Source: Mytilus galloprovincialis
Lineage: Eukaryota; Mollusca; Bivalvia; Mytilida; Mytilidae
Reading direction: 5' to 3'
Assembly: GCF_965363235.1 (NCBI RefSeq)
Contig: NC_134846.1
Coordinates: 5,027,001 to 5,091,000, forward strand
Length of the DNA stretch: 64,000 nucleotides
Positions 1 through 13,124 of the stretch are shown piece by piece. Within the stretch, counting starts at the first letter, position 1. Each line of letters opens with the position of its first letter. A program made the translations under genes and the position numbers. The notes under the pieces are model-generated. The model did not search any database and was not told where the DNA came from. It was given only the letters and a program-made list of their open reading frames with translations.

Positions 1-1003
1 TTCTAAGATCTTTTGCCTAAATTCTTTGTGTTATGCTTTAATATAGGAAAAACGAGTTTATAGTTTGTAGTTCAATTTTGAATTATCACAAAATTAAATC
101 AACAAAGTGTTTGCATAAAGGTTACGTTACATGTTGATTTACGTGGAAGGTAAATAGCTATAAATAGTAACTGTTACCAGTCGTTTATTTGCCCGTCATA
201 CTAGAATCATTTTTTACTATCTTTTAGAAATCCTCTGTTGACCGAATCAGATGTACGTAGTGCTACATATAATGCATTACATATCACTGTCTTGTTTTGG
301 TTACATGTAAGCAGGAAGTGAAATGCGAGTGCACTGCAAAGGTATAATTTGTTTTGTGCAACACGTGCTTTTTAAGTTTTTATTTTAGGCATGTTAGGGG
401 ATAACTTGAACATGTTGAAACTGCAAAACTGTTTGCAAACCAACATGAGATCGACATGCGATATTTTCCATAACATATTTTTTGTATTAAATTTGTTTCA
501 TTGAAATAAATGTCATGTTAGTCATTCCATGATATCGCAATTTAAGTCGATTTTACAAAAAAATGTCTGTACTATGTATTTAAAATATGTTTTTTTTAAA
601 TTAAACACTCACCACACATATAGTGTCTTTAATATCCGGTTGTATTCACTTGGATCTATTTAAATAGATTATTATTTACACAGTTGGCGTTATGTACTGT
701 TATCATTGATCTATTTATATCGATGTATTGCATTATTGAAATGATGAAATAAATTTGTAAATTGTAATCATATTCTTTTCTTTTTTTTTTTGTAAACAAG
801 GTCATAAGGTCACAAAGTCATTTACCTGTATATACATTATATATATGTAAACTTACTCGAGTGAAGAGGATATTAATGTAAAAACTTTAAAATATCAGTA
901 CTTTCGTTCACCTTTGAAAAAACATTATGAAAAGTTCTCTTCTTATTCGTCTTTTTTTTTATAATCAAACGCAGAATTTATACTTATATGTTTTGTTTAT
1001 ACC
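1..1003. other. AT-rich DNA without recognisable gene
   Basis: No open frame with coding character, no repeat I can name and no RNA gene are visible. The stretch contains short T and A runs and ends against the left terminus of the terminal-inverted-repeat element that follows. Confidence 0.5.
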
Positions 1004-2452
1004 GCAGTCCCACTAGGCCACGATCGCACTACGATCTGTAAAAAAATGCAAATTTTGATGATCGTAGTCATTGGTAGTACGATATATATAGTGTAGATCG
1101 CAGTAAGGTCGTATCATGGTCGTGGTGAGGTCTTCAAGATCGTGATGAGTGTGGACAACTTTGAACATGTTCAAAACAATCGTGGTGCTATCGTGGCGAA
1201 AACATGTCGTAGAAGAAGCGTAGTGAGAACGCATTAAGATTGTAGTAAGATCGCAAAGGGAGCTGTACCAACGTATCGAGAGCGTAGCGAAAGCGTGATT
1301 CTATTTGGAGAGACTGCGCTACGATCTCACAGCGACGTTATCTTACGACCTCACTACGACCATCACGTTCTCACCGCGACCTAACTACGCTTCCACTAAG
1401 ACTATACCACGCTGTTCATGACCGTAGTACGATTCTAGCACGCCCTTGCCGTCCTCACTACGCTCTTCTTATGACCTGACTACGTTTATACTACGACCAT
1501 CATTCGTATTGTCATTTTTACATAAAATATATTATATCTCTCGAGGTTTTGTTTGTTTGTATGTAACTAGGACTTCTTGTCCATTTTCTCTAACGGCTCA
1601 ACCAAGCTTCTAGTTTTTATATATATTAAACCGTTGGTTTACGCTAGTAATTTTTGGAGCCCTTTATAGCTTGCTGTTCGGTGTGAGCCAAGGCTCCGTG
1701 TTGAAGGCCGTACCTTGGCCTATAATGGTTTACTTTTATAAATTGTTACTTGGATGGAGAGTTGTCTCATTGGAACTCATACCACATCTTCCTATATCTA
1801 TTGACGCATCTGTGCCATCTCTGCTATCGTTCACTGAAATATCGTCATTTGAGCTTCATGGACCAGCAATAGGTTGTAATTTAGGTTGGATTGGTCGGTC
1901 CGACATCTTTGCTTGATCAGGATTCGTTACTATCAGAGCTCTGCCTCTACATCAATCCCCCCCCCCCCACGTGTTCTAGTAGATTTTGGTGGCATGACTG
2001 TATTGTTTCCGAAAAATCTACGTATTAATCAGAAATAGAAGGAATGGAACTGTATTGATATGGAACACGGTATTGACATTATTGCTGAGAACGTAGTTAG
2101 ATCGCGATGTGAACGTAGTATAATCGTGATAAGAACGTGCTTTAATAGCAGAAGAAGCGTGGTAAGATCGTGTTGCAATCGGATAACTTGTGGTATGGTC
2201 GTAGTGATAACGTGATGAGCGTAGAAAGATCTTGATAAGCGTAGTGAGGTCGCAAAATACGCGCGGTGAGAACGTGGTATAATCGTATCGGGATTATTGT
2301 AGAAGCGTAAACTAATGAGAACGTAGTAGCATCGTGAAAGCAACGAAAATTTACATTTGCATGTCGTTCATACCGCGACCTCGCCACGATCTGAGTTTAT
2401 TTTAGATCGCGGTTAGGGTGGTGCGATCGTGGTCTAGTGGGACTGGGGCTTA
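1004..2452. mobile_element. Non-autonomous DNA element with inverted termini (family T1)
   Basis: The left end (cagtcccactaggccacgat) is mirrored at the right end (atcgtggtctagtgggactg), giving inverted termini of about 20 bp. Both subterminal regions are filled with degenerate copies of a gatcgtagt / actacgatc motif, pointing opposite ways on the two sides, so the whole element can fold back. The centre (about 1800-2040) has no transposase frame. It is related in sequence to 28080-28330, so a second copy of the family lies there. An unrelated interspersed repeat has inserted at about 1600-1800. The transposase superfamily cannot be told from the sequence. Confidence 0.7.
1600..1800 (+). repeat. 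Interspersed repeat R1b inside the T1 element
   Basis: This matches 13825-13925 and 15120-15335 through the cores ttgctgttcggtgtgagcca and gagttgtctcattgg. It resembles the R1 family but has a different middle. It lies inside the T1 element, so it inserted later. Confidence 0.7.
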
Positions 2453-2734
2453 TATTATCAATGATTGCAAAACATTCAGCAGATGTAATAGATTTTTCAA
2501 ATTTTTATGCACATTTAATTGATAAATTGATTGATTGATTTTTATTGTTTTACGCTGCATCAACGATAAATGGGATACATTGCTGCAGGAGCAATGATGA
2601 AAATTTAAATAAAAAGCAGTTTAAGAAACTTACGATCGTTAAATATATAAAATCTTCAGGTTTAAGGCAAAAAGTAACTTATACATGTAAATATATACAT
2701 GCAATTGATCAATAACGTGATATAAACTTGGTAT

Positions 2735-3030
2735 TATGTTTGTGCCTGTCCCAAGTCAGGAGCCTGTAATTCAGTGGTTGTCGTTTGTTTATGTGTTACA
2801 TATTTTTGTTTTTCGTTCATTTTTTGTACATGGACAAGGCAGTTAGTTTTCTCGTTTGAATGGTTTTATTTTTACATTGTCATTTCGGGGCCTTTTATAG
2901 CTGACTATACGGTATCGGCTTTGCGCATTGTTGAAGGCCGTAGGGTGACCTATAGTTGTTAATTGCTATGTCATTTTGATCTCTTGAGGAGAGTTGTCTC
3001 ATTGGCAATCATACTAAATCTTTTTTTATA
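2735..3030 (+). repeat. Interspersed repeat R1, near full length
   Basis: Contains all the family landmarks in order: ccaagtcaggagcctgtaat, ttcgttcattttttgtacat, gctgactatacggtatcggc, gttgaaggccgtagggtgac and gagttgtctcattggcaatc. The same order recurs at many sites in this window in both orientations. The short open frames inside it are repeat-derived and are not genes. Confidence 0.8.
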
Positions 3031-6000
3031 TATTAGATATCTTATACAACATCTTTGGGTCTTGAAATATATTCAAAATTCATTATAAATGAAATGATTG
3101 ATTGAACTAGAATTTTATCCTTCGTATTATTTGCATTTAAATGTTTTTATCCGATTATCGACTTTCGGCAAAATAACAAATATTCGCATCTAAAACGTGT
3201 TTGATGGTAAACAGTTCAATCCATTATTCCACTACTAAACTGTCTATTTTTACTTACTAGTAGATATGGTTCAATCAGAAACCTAAAGCCTTCGAAAATA
3301 GTGGAATCTGTTCAATGTTTTAATTCTTTACCACCGCTTTACCTAATAATCTCATTAAGAAGAAAAATTGCACATCAAATTAAATGGCCATTTGAAATGT
3401 ATATAGTATGTTCAAAATCTTTTAAGTTATAATTGTTTAGTAACAATAAACAAAAAACTATGTCAATTGGACCTGCTTTGATACGAGCACTGCACATGCA
3501 TTTGTTAAATATACATGTACCCATTGTGTTCGTTAGCTATATGGAGATTCCATATATCAACAGTTATCGGAATTCCAATTTGGACTAAGTGTGCATCAGT
3601 TATTCCGGACCTTATGTGGTATTGTTACGAATTAAAAATGTATGACAATAAAATTGCAATGCCCCATTGAAATAAAATCTGATACAAAAAAAAGAGATAT
3701 GCTTTGTCACATCTAATTGTTTTGAATTATCCCTTTTAAATCATGGTGACTTTCCCTTGACACCATCTTGTAGTGTTTATATATTTCTACTTGAATGATT
3801 CGCTATTGTATGTACCTTCAATGTTGTAAAATAATTCGCTGTAGTGTTGAAACATTATAACACATGGGTTGTCGATAGCACAAACTTGTCAAAACGTTTT
3901 CTAAATTTTAGCAATGGTACAAGGACATCATTCGTAAATAAAAATTAACACGCAGAAATTGGATACGTTCAGGCCTTTTATTGTAATATTATTATTCAGA
4001 GCACGAAAATGTTGAGAGTTTTTACAAACTTTAAACAGACGTAGTTTAAGTAGGAAAATAGTAATGATAATCGCAAGATGTACTTTTTTGTTTTGAAGTA
4101 TTCTACGTTCTGACCTATAATAGCTGTTAGTGTCTGTGTCATTTTGGTATCTTGTGGAAAGTTGTGTCATTGGCAATCATGCCACATATTCTTTTTTATA
4201 TTCTAGTATTACTGACATAGTTAGTAAGTCATATAGTCAGACTTGGTGAGTATTTTGTAAATGAGGCGCGGTTTGGCGTTTAGAATATCAAGTCTGGTAT
4301 CTGTGACGATTTTTGCATAAATTGTCAAAACTACATACATAGAATAAACAGAAACCTCCAAATCTATATATAACAGTATTACATTTACAACCAGCAACTG
4401 ACCCCCCGAACATAATCCAGATATATTGACTAGCTACAGCCACAAAAGTGGTTTTGGTTTATGCAATTTTACATTCACAGAAACATCCTATATTTTCCAT
4501 ATATATGGTGCCATTTACTCCATTCAAATGATCGTACTTATTGTAAAACATTTCACTATTTGGACTGCAAAAATATTATCGTACTGTGATAAACGATAAA
4601 CGATAAAAACAATTAAAAACTATAAAATCAATATTTCGTATGATCTATATGGGGAAAAAATATTTAAAGTTTAAAGTTGGAAATAAGTTTTTCTTTATTG
4701 AATAAACAATACATGTAATAGCAAAAAGTTGAACATTCGATAAAGCTTCTGTTTAAGTTAGGTTCATCAATTTTAATGTTTCGGGGACTATTCAGATGAA
4801 CTTTAAGGATGTACTCATGTCAGGTTTTTGATATTTTGTCGGATGTTCGGACTCCTTGTGTTTTTCCTAAAACACAATAACCTATCAATGGTTACGTTCA
4901 ATGGTTAAGCTTTAGTTATATCGTATTTTAACTAAATGCTCTTCGGACTCGTAGCATCAATTTGTTTAATTCTAGACTTTTTTTAATTTCACCAAAGTAT
5001 ATCCTTAAACAAACAATATTTACGGAATTAAAATTCAAGCAATTTAAATATGTACCATATAATTGTATACTTTTACCTATGTAAATAACAAATTGAATCA
5101 TTACATTTGCTAAATTAAGTCTGTAATCATTTATAGATAAATTCGTGAAATAGAGTAAAGCAATCGATATACATCTAATATTTGTATACTCTTAATAAAA
5201 CATTAAACATTTTTGTTTAAAAGAATGAGAACAACACGTTAATTTTCTTGATTTATCTTCATCATGATGCTCAAAGCCGAACAGTTAAATAGCTGAAAGA
5301 CAAAAATATATATTACTTATACTATCAATTTTACTGATTGATAGGTATATACAGCTACGAGTTAATGATAAGATAAGGCAAAGTATGCATAATCACGAAT
5401 CATTATTTGAAGAGGAACTGGCTTTAACATAATCATGAATCGTAAATTATGAAGAAAATATGATTGTAAGATATAAGAGAGAAAGTCACGATGAATAATT
5501 CAAATAATAATGCTAAAAAACTTATTGCCTGTATGGCGGGAAAATGCCATGAAATCAGAGAAAACAAACATTTAATTTACACCAAATCCATTTTATGTTG
5601 AATATGTTCTGGTTGATATTTTAGTCTTAGAAACATGACTTTTTTTCATAGGTTGTTATTGGCTTTGAACAAGCAGTCAGTAACTACGAGTACTCTCAGA
5701 TTTGTACTTCATGTCTCTTTGATATTGGGATTTTTAAGTACGCATCCACGTCCACTCTTTGTTTTTGATATATGTTTTTTTATTTGTATCCATCTGAGGA
5801 GTTAATCATTTTTTTAAAGATTGCAATCATTTCATATTGATATAGCATGCTAACATCAAAAAGGCATGCTTTTCAGTTCAAATTCCTTCTTGGTGAATTG
5901 AGATACTCTAAGACTTGGTGATTTTTTTGGTTTTGCATCATTTACTGAATATGTAAGAGTACGGGCGAACCTATTGTCTGTTAGTGTTAACAATATTTAT

Positions 6001-6410
6001 TGTTTTGATTCATTATTTAAAAACAGCATGCCTTTTGTATACAAAACAGTTTCATAACTGTTTATACATGTGTTATAACTTAATAAAAAATCCAATAGTT
6101 ACTGTATAATTATGAAACACTGTCAAGCAAACGATGTCCGCAACAAAAGTTTGGAAACATGCGGTATATGTACTTTAATCATGTAAAGTGATTTGTTTAG
6201 GTAGTAAAAACTACTTTTATTTCAATATTTGTCAAGAACTTGTGATTTTTTCCATTTATACCAGAACAATAACTATTCACTGAGCAATCAAATTAACAAA
6301 TATTTCTTCAAATATCAACAGAGCTTTATTTAGTTGTTAAAATAAAGAGTATGCTTTTAAATTCCAAAATTTTCACTTAGTCAAGTACTGTGTGTACATT
6401 GTATAAACAA
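3031..6410. other. Intergenic AT-rich DNA upstream of the mucin gene
   Basis: No coding exon is recognisable. A fragment of the R1 repeat lies at about 4100-4190 (ending gttgtgtcattggcaatcat). The rest appears single-copy within this window and may contain regulatory DNA of the gene that starts downstream. Confidence 0.45.
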
Positions 6411-6413
6411 ATG

Positions 6414-6422
6414 TATAAAAAG
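6414..6422 (+). promoter_or_regulatory. Candidate TATA box of the mucin-like gene
   Basis: The motif tataaaaag stands about 205 bp upstream of the signal-peptide ATG at 6627. That would place a start site near 6445 and give a 5' leader of about 180 nt. This is position-based inference; AT-rich DNA produces such motifs by chance. Confidence 0.3.
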
Positions 6423-6626
6423 AGCCAGTTGTATAACATCTAATTTGTTGTCTAAACAAATGTATCAAACAATAGTTCAATTATTCAGTAGATAGAAGCA
6501 CCTATTTTACCGATACTGTCATTGAATAACCACACTAGGTTAAAATAAAGGTACAAATGTATATATGTTAGGACTTAGAGATGAGAGGACCTAGTAGTTG
6601 ATCATTTGTTTCTTCTTGCTAACGTT

Positions 6627-6675
6627 ATGGTGCAGAAAAATATCATTTTCATCATATTATTTGGAACTTTTAAAA
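6627..6675 (+). CDS. Mucin-like membrane protein, exon 1 (signal peptide)
   Basis: The first coding exon encodes ATG and 15 more residues: a short polar start with one lysine, then a hydrophobic run (IIFIILFG). This is the layout of a secretory signal peptide. The exon ends one base into a codon at a strong donor (AAAA|GTGAGT). That is the phase needed by the acceptor of the FAMeT exon at 13125, and the junction codon reads AGT (Ser). No other exon with a leader and a phase-1 donor was seen upstream. The start is chosen as the only in-frame ATG before the hydrophobic run. The assignment to this gene across a 6.4-kb intron is inference from phase, order and the need for a leader; an extra exon between them cannot be excluded. 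Confidence 0.55.
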
Positions 6676-6689
6676 GTGAGTATTGTTGC

Positions 6690-6935
6690 GGCGGAACATT
6701 GTTTTTTTCTACCATTATTTTGTACAATTTAATTAGGCCGTTAGTTCTTTCGTTTGCATTGTGTTACATTTGTCATTTCGGTGCTTATTAAAGCTGACTG
6801 TGTGGATGAACTTTGTTCATTGTTAAAGGCGTACGATGACCTAGTTGGTACTTTCTGTGTCATTTGGTCTCTCGTGAAGAATTGTCTCAATGACAATCAT
6901 GCCATATTTTTTATTTTTATATGTCATCTTATTTA
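6690..6935 (+). repeat. Interspersed repeat R1 in intron 1
   Basis: A diverged copy of the family, with ttgtacaatttaattaggcc, gctgactgtgtggatgaact and attgtctcaatgacaatcat in the expected order. It begins just after the exon 1 donor. Confidence 0.65.
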
Positions 6936-7129
6936 ATATCTTTATGGATATATTTTGATAGTATGTAAACGTCATGTGACAGACCCAACAACAAAATGAA
7001 ACAACCAAAATGACACTCAGAGATCAGCATCTGACCTTATTTGTGTATATACAAGAGATACAGAACATACTTAAGAAATAATCAAGCTCACAAGTTGAAA
7101 ACTAACTGACTGTGTCATGACTTTACGAA

Positions 7130-7250
7130 ACACATCATAGAAAGCTAAAGACTAAGCCACATGAACTCACATACAACATCTTCAGTGATCTCATTTGCCC
7201 TTAGATTCAGCAGATCCTGCTCCACATGTCATATGTCTCTCTTTGTAACC
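7130..7250 (-). repeat. Degenerate fragment of repeat R2
   Basis: The string agcagatcctgctccacatg and the preceding catagaaagctaaagactaa match the R2 copies at 22020-22110 and elsewhere. It is strongly decayed. Confidence 0.5.
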
Positions 7251-7378
7251 TATGATCCATTTCATACACACAAAAACAAGGGGGAATTATCTTGCTTTCA
7301 ATTCTAAATATCACTCCATATTGATTATCGGAGATAAAGAAAGGAGTAGTTGTAGCTTTACATACGTAAAATGTTAAT

Positions 7379-8295
7379 TAGGTCTTTCCACTTTTCTGTG
7401 GAAAGACCTATTGTTTTTCTTCTGATTTTTTTTTTCTTCCGCCAAATTTTGTTCTTGCGATAAACATTTGTTTCGCAATATGTCGCTTAGATATTTGGTA
7501 TATGATATCGAACAGTTTATGCGCTTTTGAAATTTACCCTGCGTAACCGAATACTTTTCTTTGTAGGAGTTATCTCCCCAAACACTGTTTTCCTTGTGTC
7601 CACAACTCCTTCGAAACCGTAAAAGATTACAACAAATTCATTTTATAAAATTGCTCGTTATATCCCTCGCATGATTTGTCCAATTTCAACCGAAGCAATA
7701 TGAACGCTCCATATGAGAGTTATTTCCCTTTTTGTATTTGAAATTTTGAAATGTATTTTAAACTGGAACACCATGAGTGATAGAGACCTAGGATCTTTTG
7801 ATTTGAGTTTCTTGGTCCAAAAAAATGAAAATTAGGTCAAGGTCAAAGGTCAAGGTCATATTCTAATTTTTGAATTCATCTTATTTTCACTCATTTTCAT
7901 TAACCTTATAAGATATCGACAAATTATTTTGTATAAATTGTTAGTTGCGACATGTGGTAACTAAATAATTTTAGTTGAAAGGGTGCGTACACAATGAAAT
8001 GGAATTTTAGCCCCTATCATATCTTAAATTATGTTTAAAGTGATATAACTTATTAACCATACATATTAGAGACTAGGGTCTTTTGATTTGAAATCCTCAG
8101 TTTGTGACCTTGAAATTGAGGTCAAGGTCATAGGTTAATTTGACGTTCTAGATTTTGACCTTTGCTTTTAATTCATATCTATACACCATAAAGCCATATG
8201 AACTGACATTTTAGACCGATGTTTTATATTTTAATATCAAAATAGATATTAACTGGTGGAAAGACCTTCAATCGTTCTCTGAACAATTGGTTTTT
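7379..8295. mobile_element. Terminal-repeat element (ggtctttccac family)
   Basis: The left end has ggtctttccac immediately followed by its own inverse gtggaaagacct. The right end has gtggaaagacctt, so the termini are inverted and the left one forms a hairpin by itself. The interior has no transposase and contains tandem AGGTCA half-sites. It lies in intron 1 of the mucin-like gene. I recognise this terminus as a common molluscan repeat; the superfamily is not assigned. Confidence 0.65.
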
Positions 8296-9370
8296 AATTA
8301 TCTTTTGTATTCTTTAAAGAGCTTATCCGTCTGCTTAATACTTATAGATATATATTGCAATGTTAAATAATATATTCAATTTATAATTCAGTTTCATTAC
8401 AGTTTCATGACATACACATATCTGAATAATTTGTATTAACGAAATACATGATATAAAATAAAGCAGAGAGATTAGAAGGTAGTGCCCGTGGGTTTCTTTT
8501 CCTTTTTTCATCCCATGATTGTTTTTATTTATTTACAAGATTGATCGTTTATATAAATATACAGTGTTAATTTCCATTGTTTAACCCAAGCGTACATTTT
8601 AGATAAATAAATTGAATGAAAACTACGGTTCTTAATTTGTGCATTGGAATTAAAAATTCGATATGCATCATTACTTTCTTTTGTTTACAACTCTGTCTTG
8701 TATTGTTCTGGTCGTACTATTTCAAATATTCAATTTCATGACTGTATCATGTGTATCCATAAGTTTACCATAGTACTATCATATGGTTGGGTTAAAAATT
8801 AATGGTAAACCCTTAGGCTAGTTTTTACTGTTTTAATGTATAATCTTACCGTTTTAATTTCTTGACATAACTGCACGACTCGATTCTCAATTATATGTGT
8901 TAAGATAATCGTTGCAAAGAATCCTGCTCAAACTTTAGTGAAAGACGGGGTTAATCTTGCTTTGTTGCGAAAGTTTATATTCTTTGTTGAAGGCAATTGT
9001 AGTGACCTGCAATACAAGTTCCATTCAATTGAGTTTAGTTATTATATGTCTTGTGTTTCTGTCTCTGCCCTAGGTTTTCTATATGAGTCTATTGGCACGA
9101 GAAACTTCATGTGAGCTTGACCTTTGCCCTCAATGTAAAACTTGTATATTTTGTTTGAATTAAATGGAGAATTAACTGTATGATTGGCATTCGTACCATA
9201 TCTTCTAAGATATATTAGATACATAAGATATATTGTTAGTTTAGTGTACCACAATGACCCTTTTATCAAAATCCTTTTTTTTCACAAGAATCTCTTGACC
9301 AGACTATGACTTTTTGACTCTTGACCTTTGCATATTGGATGTGGCTCTTGGTATGATTACCTTGACGTCA
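8296..9370. other. Intron 1 DNA without recognised feature
   Basis: AT-rich, with no long open frame of coding composition and no repeat that recurs elsewhere in the window. Short minus-strand frames at 9042-9269 have no recognisable content. Confidence 0.4.
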
Positions 9371-9374
9371 AGTC

Positions 9375-9745
9375 AGGAGTCTCTGGTTTTTGTTAGTCTT
9401 GTATATTTTTAATTGTAAGTTGATTTTATAATTTGAAGTTTGAACTGGTACACATTTTGTTAAGGGCCATCTGAAGCCCGCCTCTGGAAGAGGGATTTTC
9501 TCGATTTGTTGAAGATATAAAAAAGAAGATGTGGTATGGTTGCCAATGAGACAACTACCAACAAAAGACCAAAATGACACAGACTTTAACAACTATAGGT
9601 CACCGTACGGCCTTCAACAATGAGCAAAGCCCATACCGCATAGTCAGCTATGAGGACTCATAAATGGCCTTTGACTGCTTTCTGCTCTTTTGACATTGTT
9701 ACTGTCTCTTTTACACATTCCACATTTCCATTCTCAATTATTTAG
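9375..9745. repeat. Repeat R7 with a nested minus-strand R1 copy
   Basis: The outer repeat (start agtcaggagtctctggtttt, end ccacatttccattctcaatt) matches 26505-26760. It is split by a minus-strand R1 copy at about 9518-9670 (gtcaccgtacggccttcaac, catagtcagctatgaggact). The nesting shows that R1 inserted after R7. Confidence 0.7.
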
Positions 9746-10624
9746 AATGTTTGGTTCAGATGAAACTAAATCCTTTAATTTCCGTGAATATCAAGTAAGA
9801 AAAATTACTGCTTCAGTAGCATCATGTTCTGCCACCTGTGATAGATAATGCAAAATGTTTCAATCATTTTACCTTAGATTTCATTTCATGGACATGTAGG
9901 TATGGATAGTCTGCTTTTGCATCATAAAAATTCACACAGAAGGTATACGCATATCAATAAACTGAACTCAATGCTAAGAACCATTAAAGTACACTTAGAC
10001 AGAGAGCTCAATCTAGTGAAACACTTTGTTAAGTTGGTCACATTTAACTTGATATCACTGTCTGTTACCAAACTGCACCGAGATCCTGAAAAAAAATGTG
10101 CAAGTTCAGTTTATTTAAAAAAGAATTCAATGGAAGAAAATAAGCTGATTACTGAAATAAATGTAGAATATGTCTATTAATCACAGATGCCCCTGCTTGT
10201 GAAAAAAATGAGTAAACTTCCACATATAGATGCAGGATTCGCGTAATTTTGACCGTTTTGTGACCATAAGCATTGTGAATAAGTTTCAAAACATTTGGCT
10301 GAGGCAAATTTAAGTAAAAGAACGGAAACAATAGATTTAGCAGTTTTCCTATCTCAAGGCTCCGGGTTGACATTTGTATCATTGGTACTCGTACCACAAC
10401 TTTTTACATATAAAAAAACATGAACAGTGACGCCATCGTGACCCAATATTGAGCTTCACAGATCTGTGTTATGGGGTAATGTGAATCGCGTATAAGGTTC
10501 ATAACATTTGATTGAGTTAGACTTATTTAAAACAAAGGAATCGAAAGAGTCAGCACTTCTTATATTTTTTAAAGGGACATGATAACTCTTGAACGGTAAA
10601 TGTGACACTTAAAAATTTCAAATT

Positions 10625-11255
10625 TGATTTGGTGTTGAGGTGGGGATCCCGCTGACATGTTCAAACCCGCCTTATTCGGTATGTATGTGCTTGTGGTAAG
10701 TCAGGAGCCTGTAATTAAATGAATGTCGTTTTTTATGTGTTACATACTTGTTTTTCGTTCATTTTTTGTACATAAATTTGGTCGTTTATTTTCCCGTTTG
10801 AATACTGTTTTACAATGTCATTTCAGTGCCTTTTATTGCTGACTATATGCGGTATTGACTGCTCATTGTTGAAAGCTGCATATGACCCATAGTTGTTAGT
10901 GTTTGTGTGATCTGGTCTTTTGTGGAGAGTTCTTATTGGCACTCATGCCACATACGGGGGAGGGTTGGGATCCCGCTAACATTTTTAACCCCGCCTTATT
11001 TTATATGCACGTGCTTATTTTGTTTTTCGTTTATTTTTTGTACATAACTTATACCGTTTGTTTTCTTGTTTGAATTGTTTTACATTGTCATGTCGGTGCC
11101 TTTAAAAGCTGACTTTGCGGTATGAACCTTGCCCATTGTTGAAGACCGTGTTGGTGACCTAGGCTACATTGTATAATTGTTAATTTCTGTGTCATTTAGT
11201 CTCTTGTGGAGAGTTCTCATTGGCACTCATGCATCAGCTCCTTTTATATAATGTG
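10625..11255 (+). repeat. Two consecutive R1 copies
   Basis: Both copies start with ggggatcccgct / gggatcccgctaac and run through the family landmarks to ttctcattggcactcatgc. They are in direct order about 340 bp apart, which suggests either tandem duplication or a dimeric element. They lie in intron 1. Confidence 0.7.
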
Positions 11256-11885
11256 TTTAGGTTTTGAAGTATTTGATTGAGGCAAACTAAAGTAAGAAGA
11301 GCAGAACCCGTTTTTATGGGACATTCGGGACAGACGGACTAGTGTAACTCTTTATGTTCCTAAATCATGGCACCAACACAGACATTCTTACTATTGTGCT
11401 GGTGATACACATCCCACTAGCACTGTCATTAACACATGTAAAATTAATTTTATTATAAAAATAATATTCATTCAATCTTAATCTTGATTTCTTTATTTTT
11501 GACCGAATGATTATATGCATGCCCTTCACAACGACTGAATGAGTATCAAATTTGACAAATTTATTGTACATAATTATACATTTTATTATATTTATAACTT
11601 TTTTTCCAACTAATTAAAGCTTACCAACTTATTGATCATAACTTTCCTTTATATGTCTTTTAACATTCTGTTTTGAACAAAAAGATTTCTAACATATACT
11701 TCACATGTATTTCTTTCAAATCTGACATTATTAAAAATCCATTAAATAAAATTCAGTCAAACTTGATAATAAATGTGCAATCAAATATATATGCAAGTCG
11801 TCAACTGGTCAAGTGACTAGATGCACATATCGTTAGCCATATAAACAATATGTCCTAATTGGGTGGTTTTAAAACTTCTAGCATA

Positions 11886-12825
11886 GGTGGATCCAGGGGG
11901 CGCCCCCAAACCCTTTGTGGGGGAAATTTGGTTGATTATATAGGGAATTATTGAAGCATGAATGAAGCGGGCCCCCTTAGGAAAAGTTCTGGATCCGCCA
12001 CTGTCTAGACATATTTACGTAAATAAGGGATGAGTAAAGGAAAAAAAAGAAAACAGCATGACTGAATTAAATAAAAAGATGTTCGATGTACTGTATACTT
12101 CGGTTTGTTTTAAAAATATATACGATGCTTTATTTTTATCTAGTTTTCTTATCAAAATAATTAAAATGAGAAGATAAATACCTTATAGCTTCCTTTACCG
12201 TCGATGCTAAAATGTTTAATGTTATAAAATAATTTTAGCGTCTTTGACCTACTTTACCTTTTTATTCGGAGACTTGCGGTTATCTTCTGTTATGTTCAAC
12301 GGGAACATTAGAATGATCTAGAATAGAACCAAGATGGAACCAAGAGCGGATCCAGGGGGGGGGGGGGGGGGTCCTTCGTGGGAAAAATTTGGTTGATTAT
12401 ATAGGAAATCATTGAAGCATGACTGAAGCGGGCCCCCCTTAGGAAAAGTTCTGGATCCGCCACTGTCTAGACATATTTACGTAAATAAGGGATGAGTAAA
12501 GGGGGAAAAAAAGAAAACAAAATGACTGAATTAAATAAAAGGATGTTCGATATACTGTATACTTCGGTTTGTTTTAAAAATCTTTACGATGCTTTATTTT
12601 TATCTAGTTTCCTTATCAAAATAATTAAAATGAGAAGATAAATACCTTATAGTTTCCTTTACCGTCGATGCTAAAATGTTTAATGTTATAAAATAATTTT
12701 AGCGTCTTTGACCTACTTTACCTTTTTATTCGGAGACTTGCGGTTATCTTCTGTTATGTTCAACGGGAACATTAGAATGTTCTAGAATAGAACCCAGATG
12801 GAACCAAGAAGTTGGGTTGCCTTAA
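11886..12825. repeat. Direct tandem duplication of about 465 bp with a small TIR element in each copy
   Basis: Copy 1 (11886-12345) and copy 2 (12346-12825) agree almost base for base. Both run from a short element bounded by ggatccagg and ctggatccgccactg, through gtcgatgctaaaatgtttaa, to the gttcaacgggaacattagaa end. Copy 2 has a long G run (12356-12370) where copy 1 has ggggggcgccccc. The duplication lies in intron 1 and appears recent. Confidence 0.8.
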
Positions 12826-12945
12826 CCAAACAACCCGGATGTTGAACCAGTTACCATGGTTTCGAACCAAAGAACCAAGGTTCAGAACCAGAAAACCCAG
12901 ATGGAACCAAGGTTTAGAACCAGAGTGCCCGGATATAACCTAATT
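12826..12945. repeat. Short degenerate gaacca repeats
   Basis: At least seven copies of gaacca, often followed by agg or gaa, stand at irregular spacing just before the FAMeT exon. No function is apparent. Confidence 0.5.
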
Positions 12946-13124
12946 GCATTCGGAATTCTCATGACTTTTTATACCTTCAATGTATTTTCCAAATCATTTA
13001 TTTATTTAGTATATTTATATATAATATAATATATATTCAATCCTAGTATATATATTTGATTATTTAACAAATACACATAAATAATAAATATGAAACATAA
13101 TAATTGTATTGTTTTCCATTGTAG

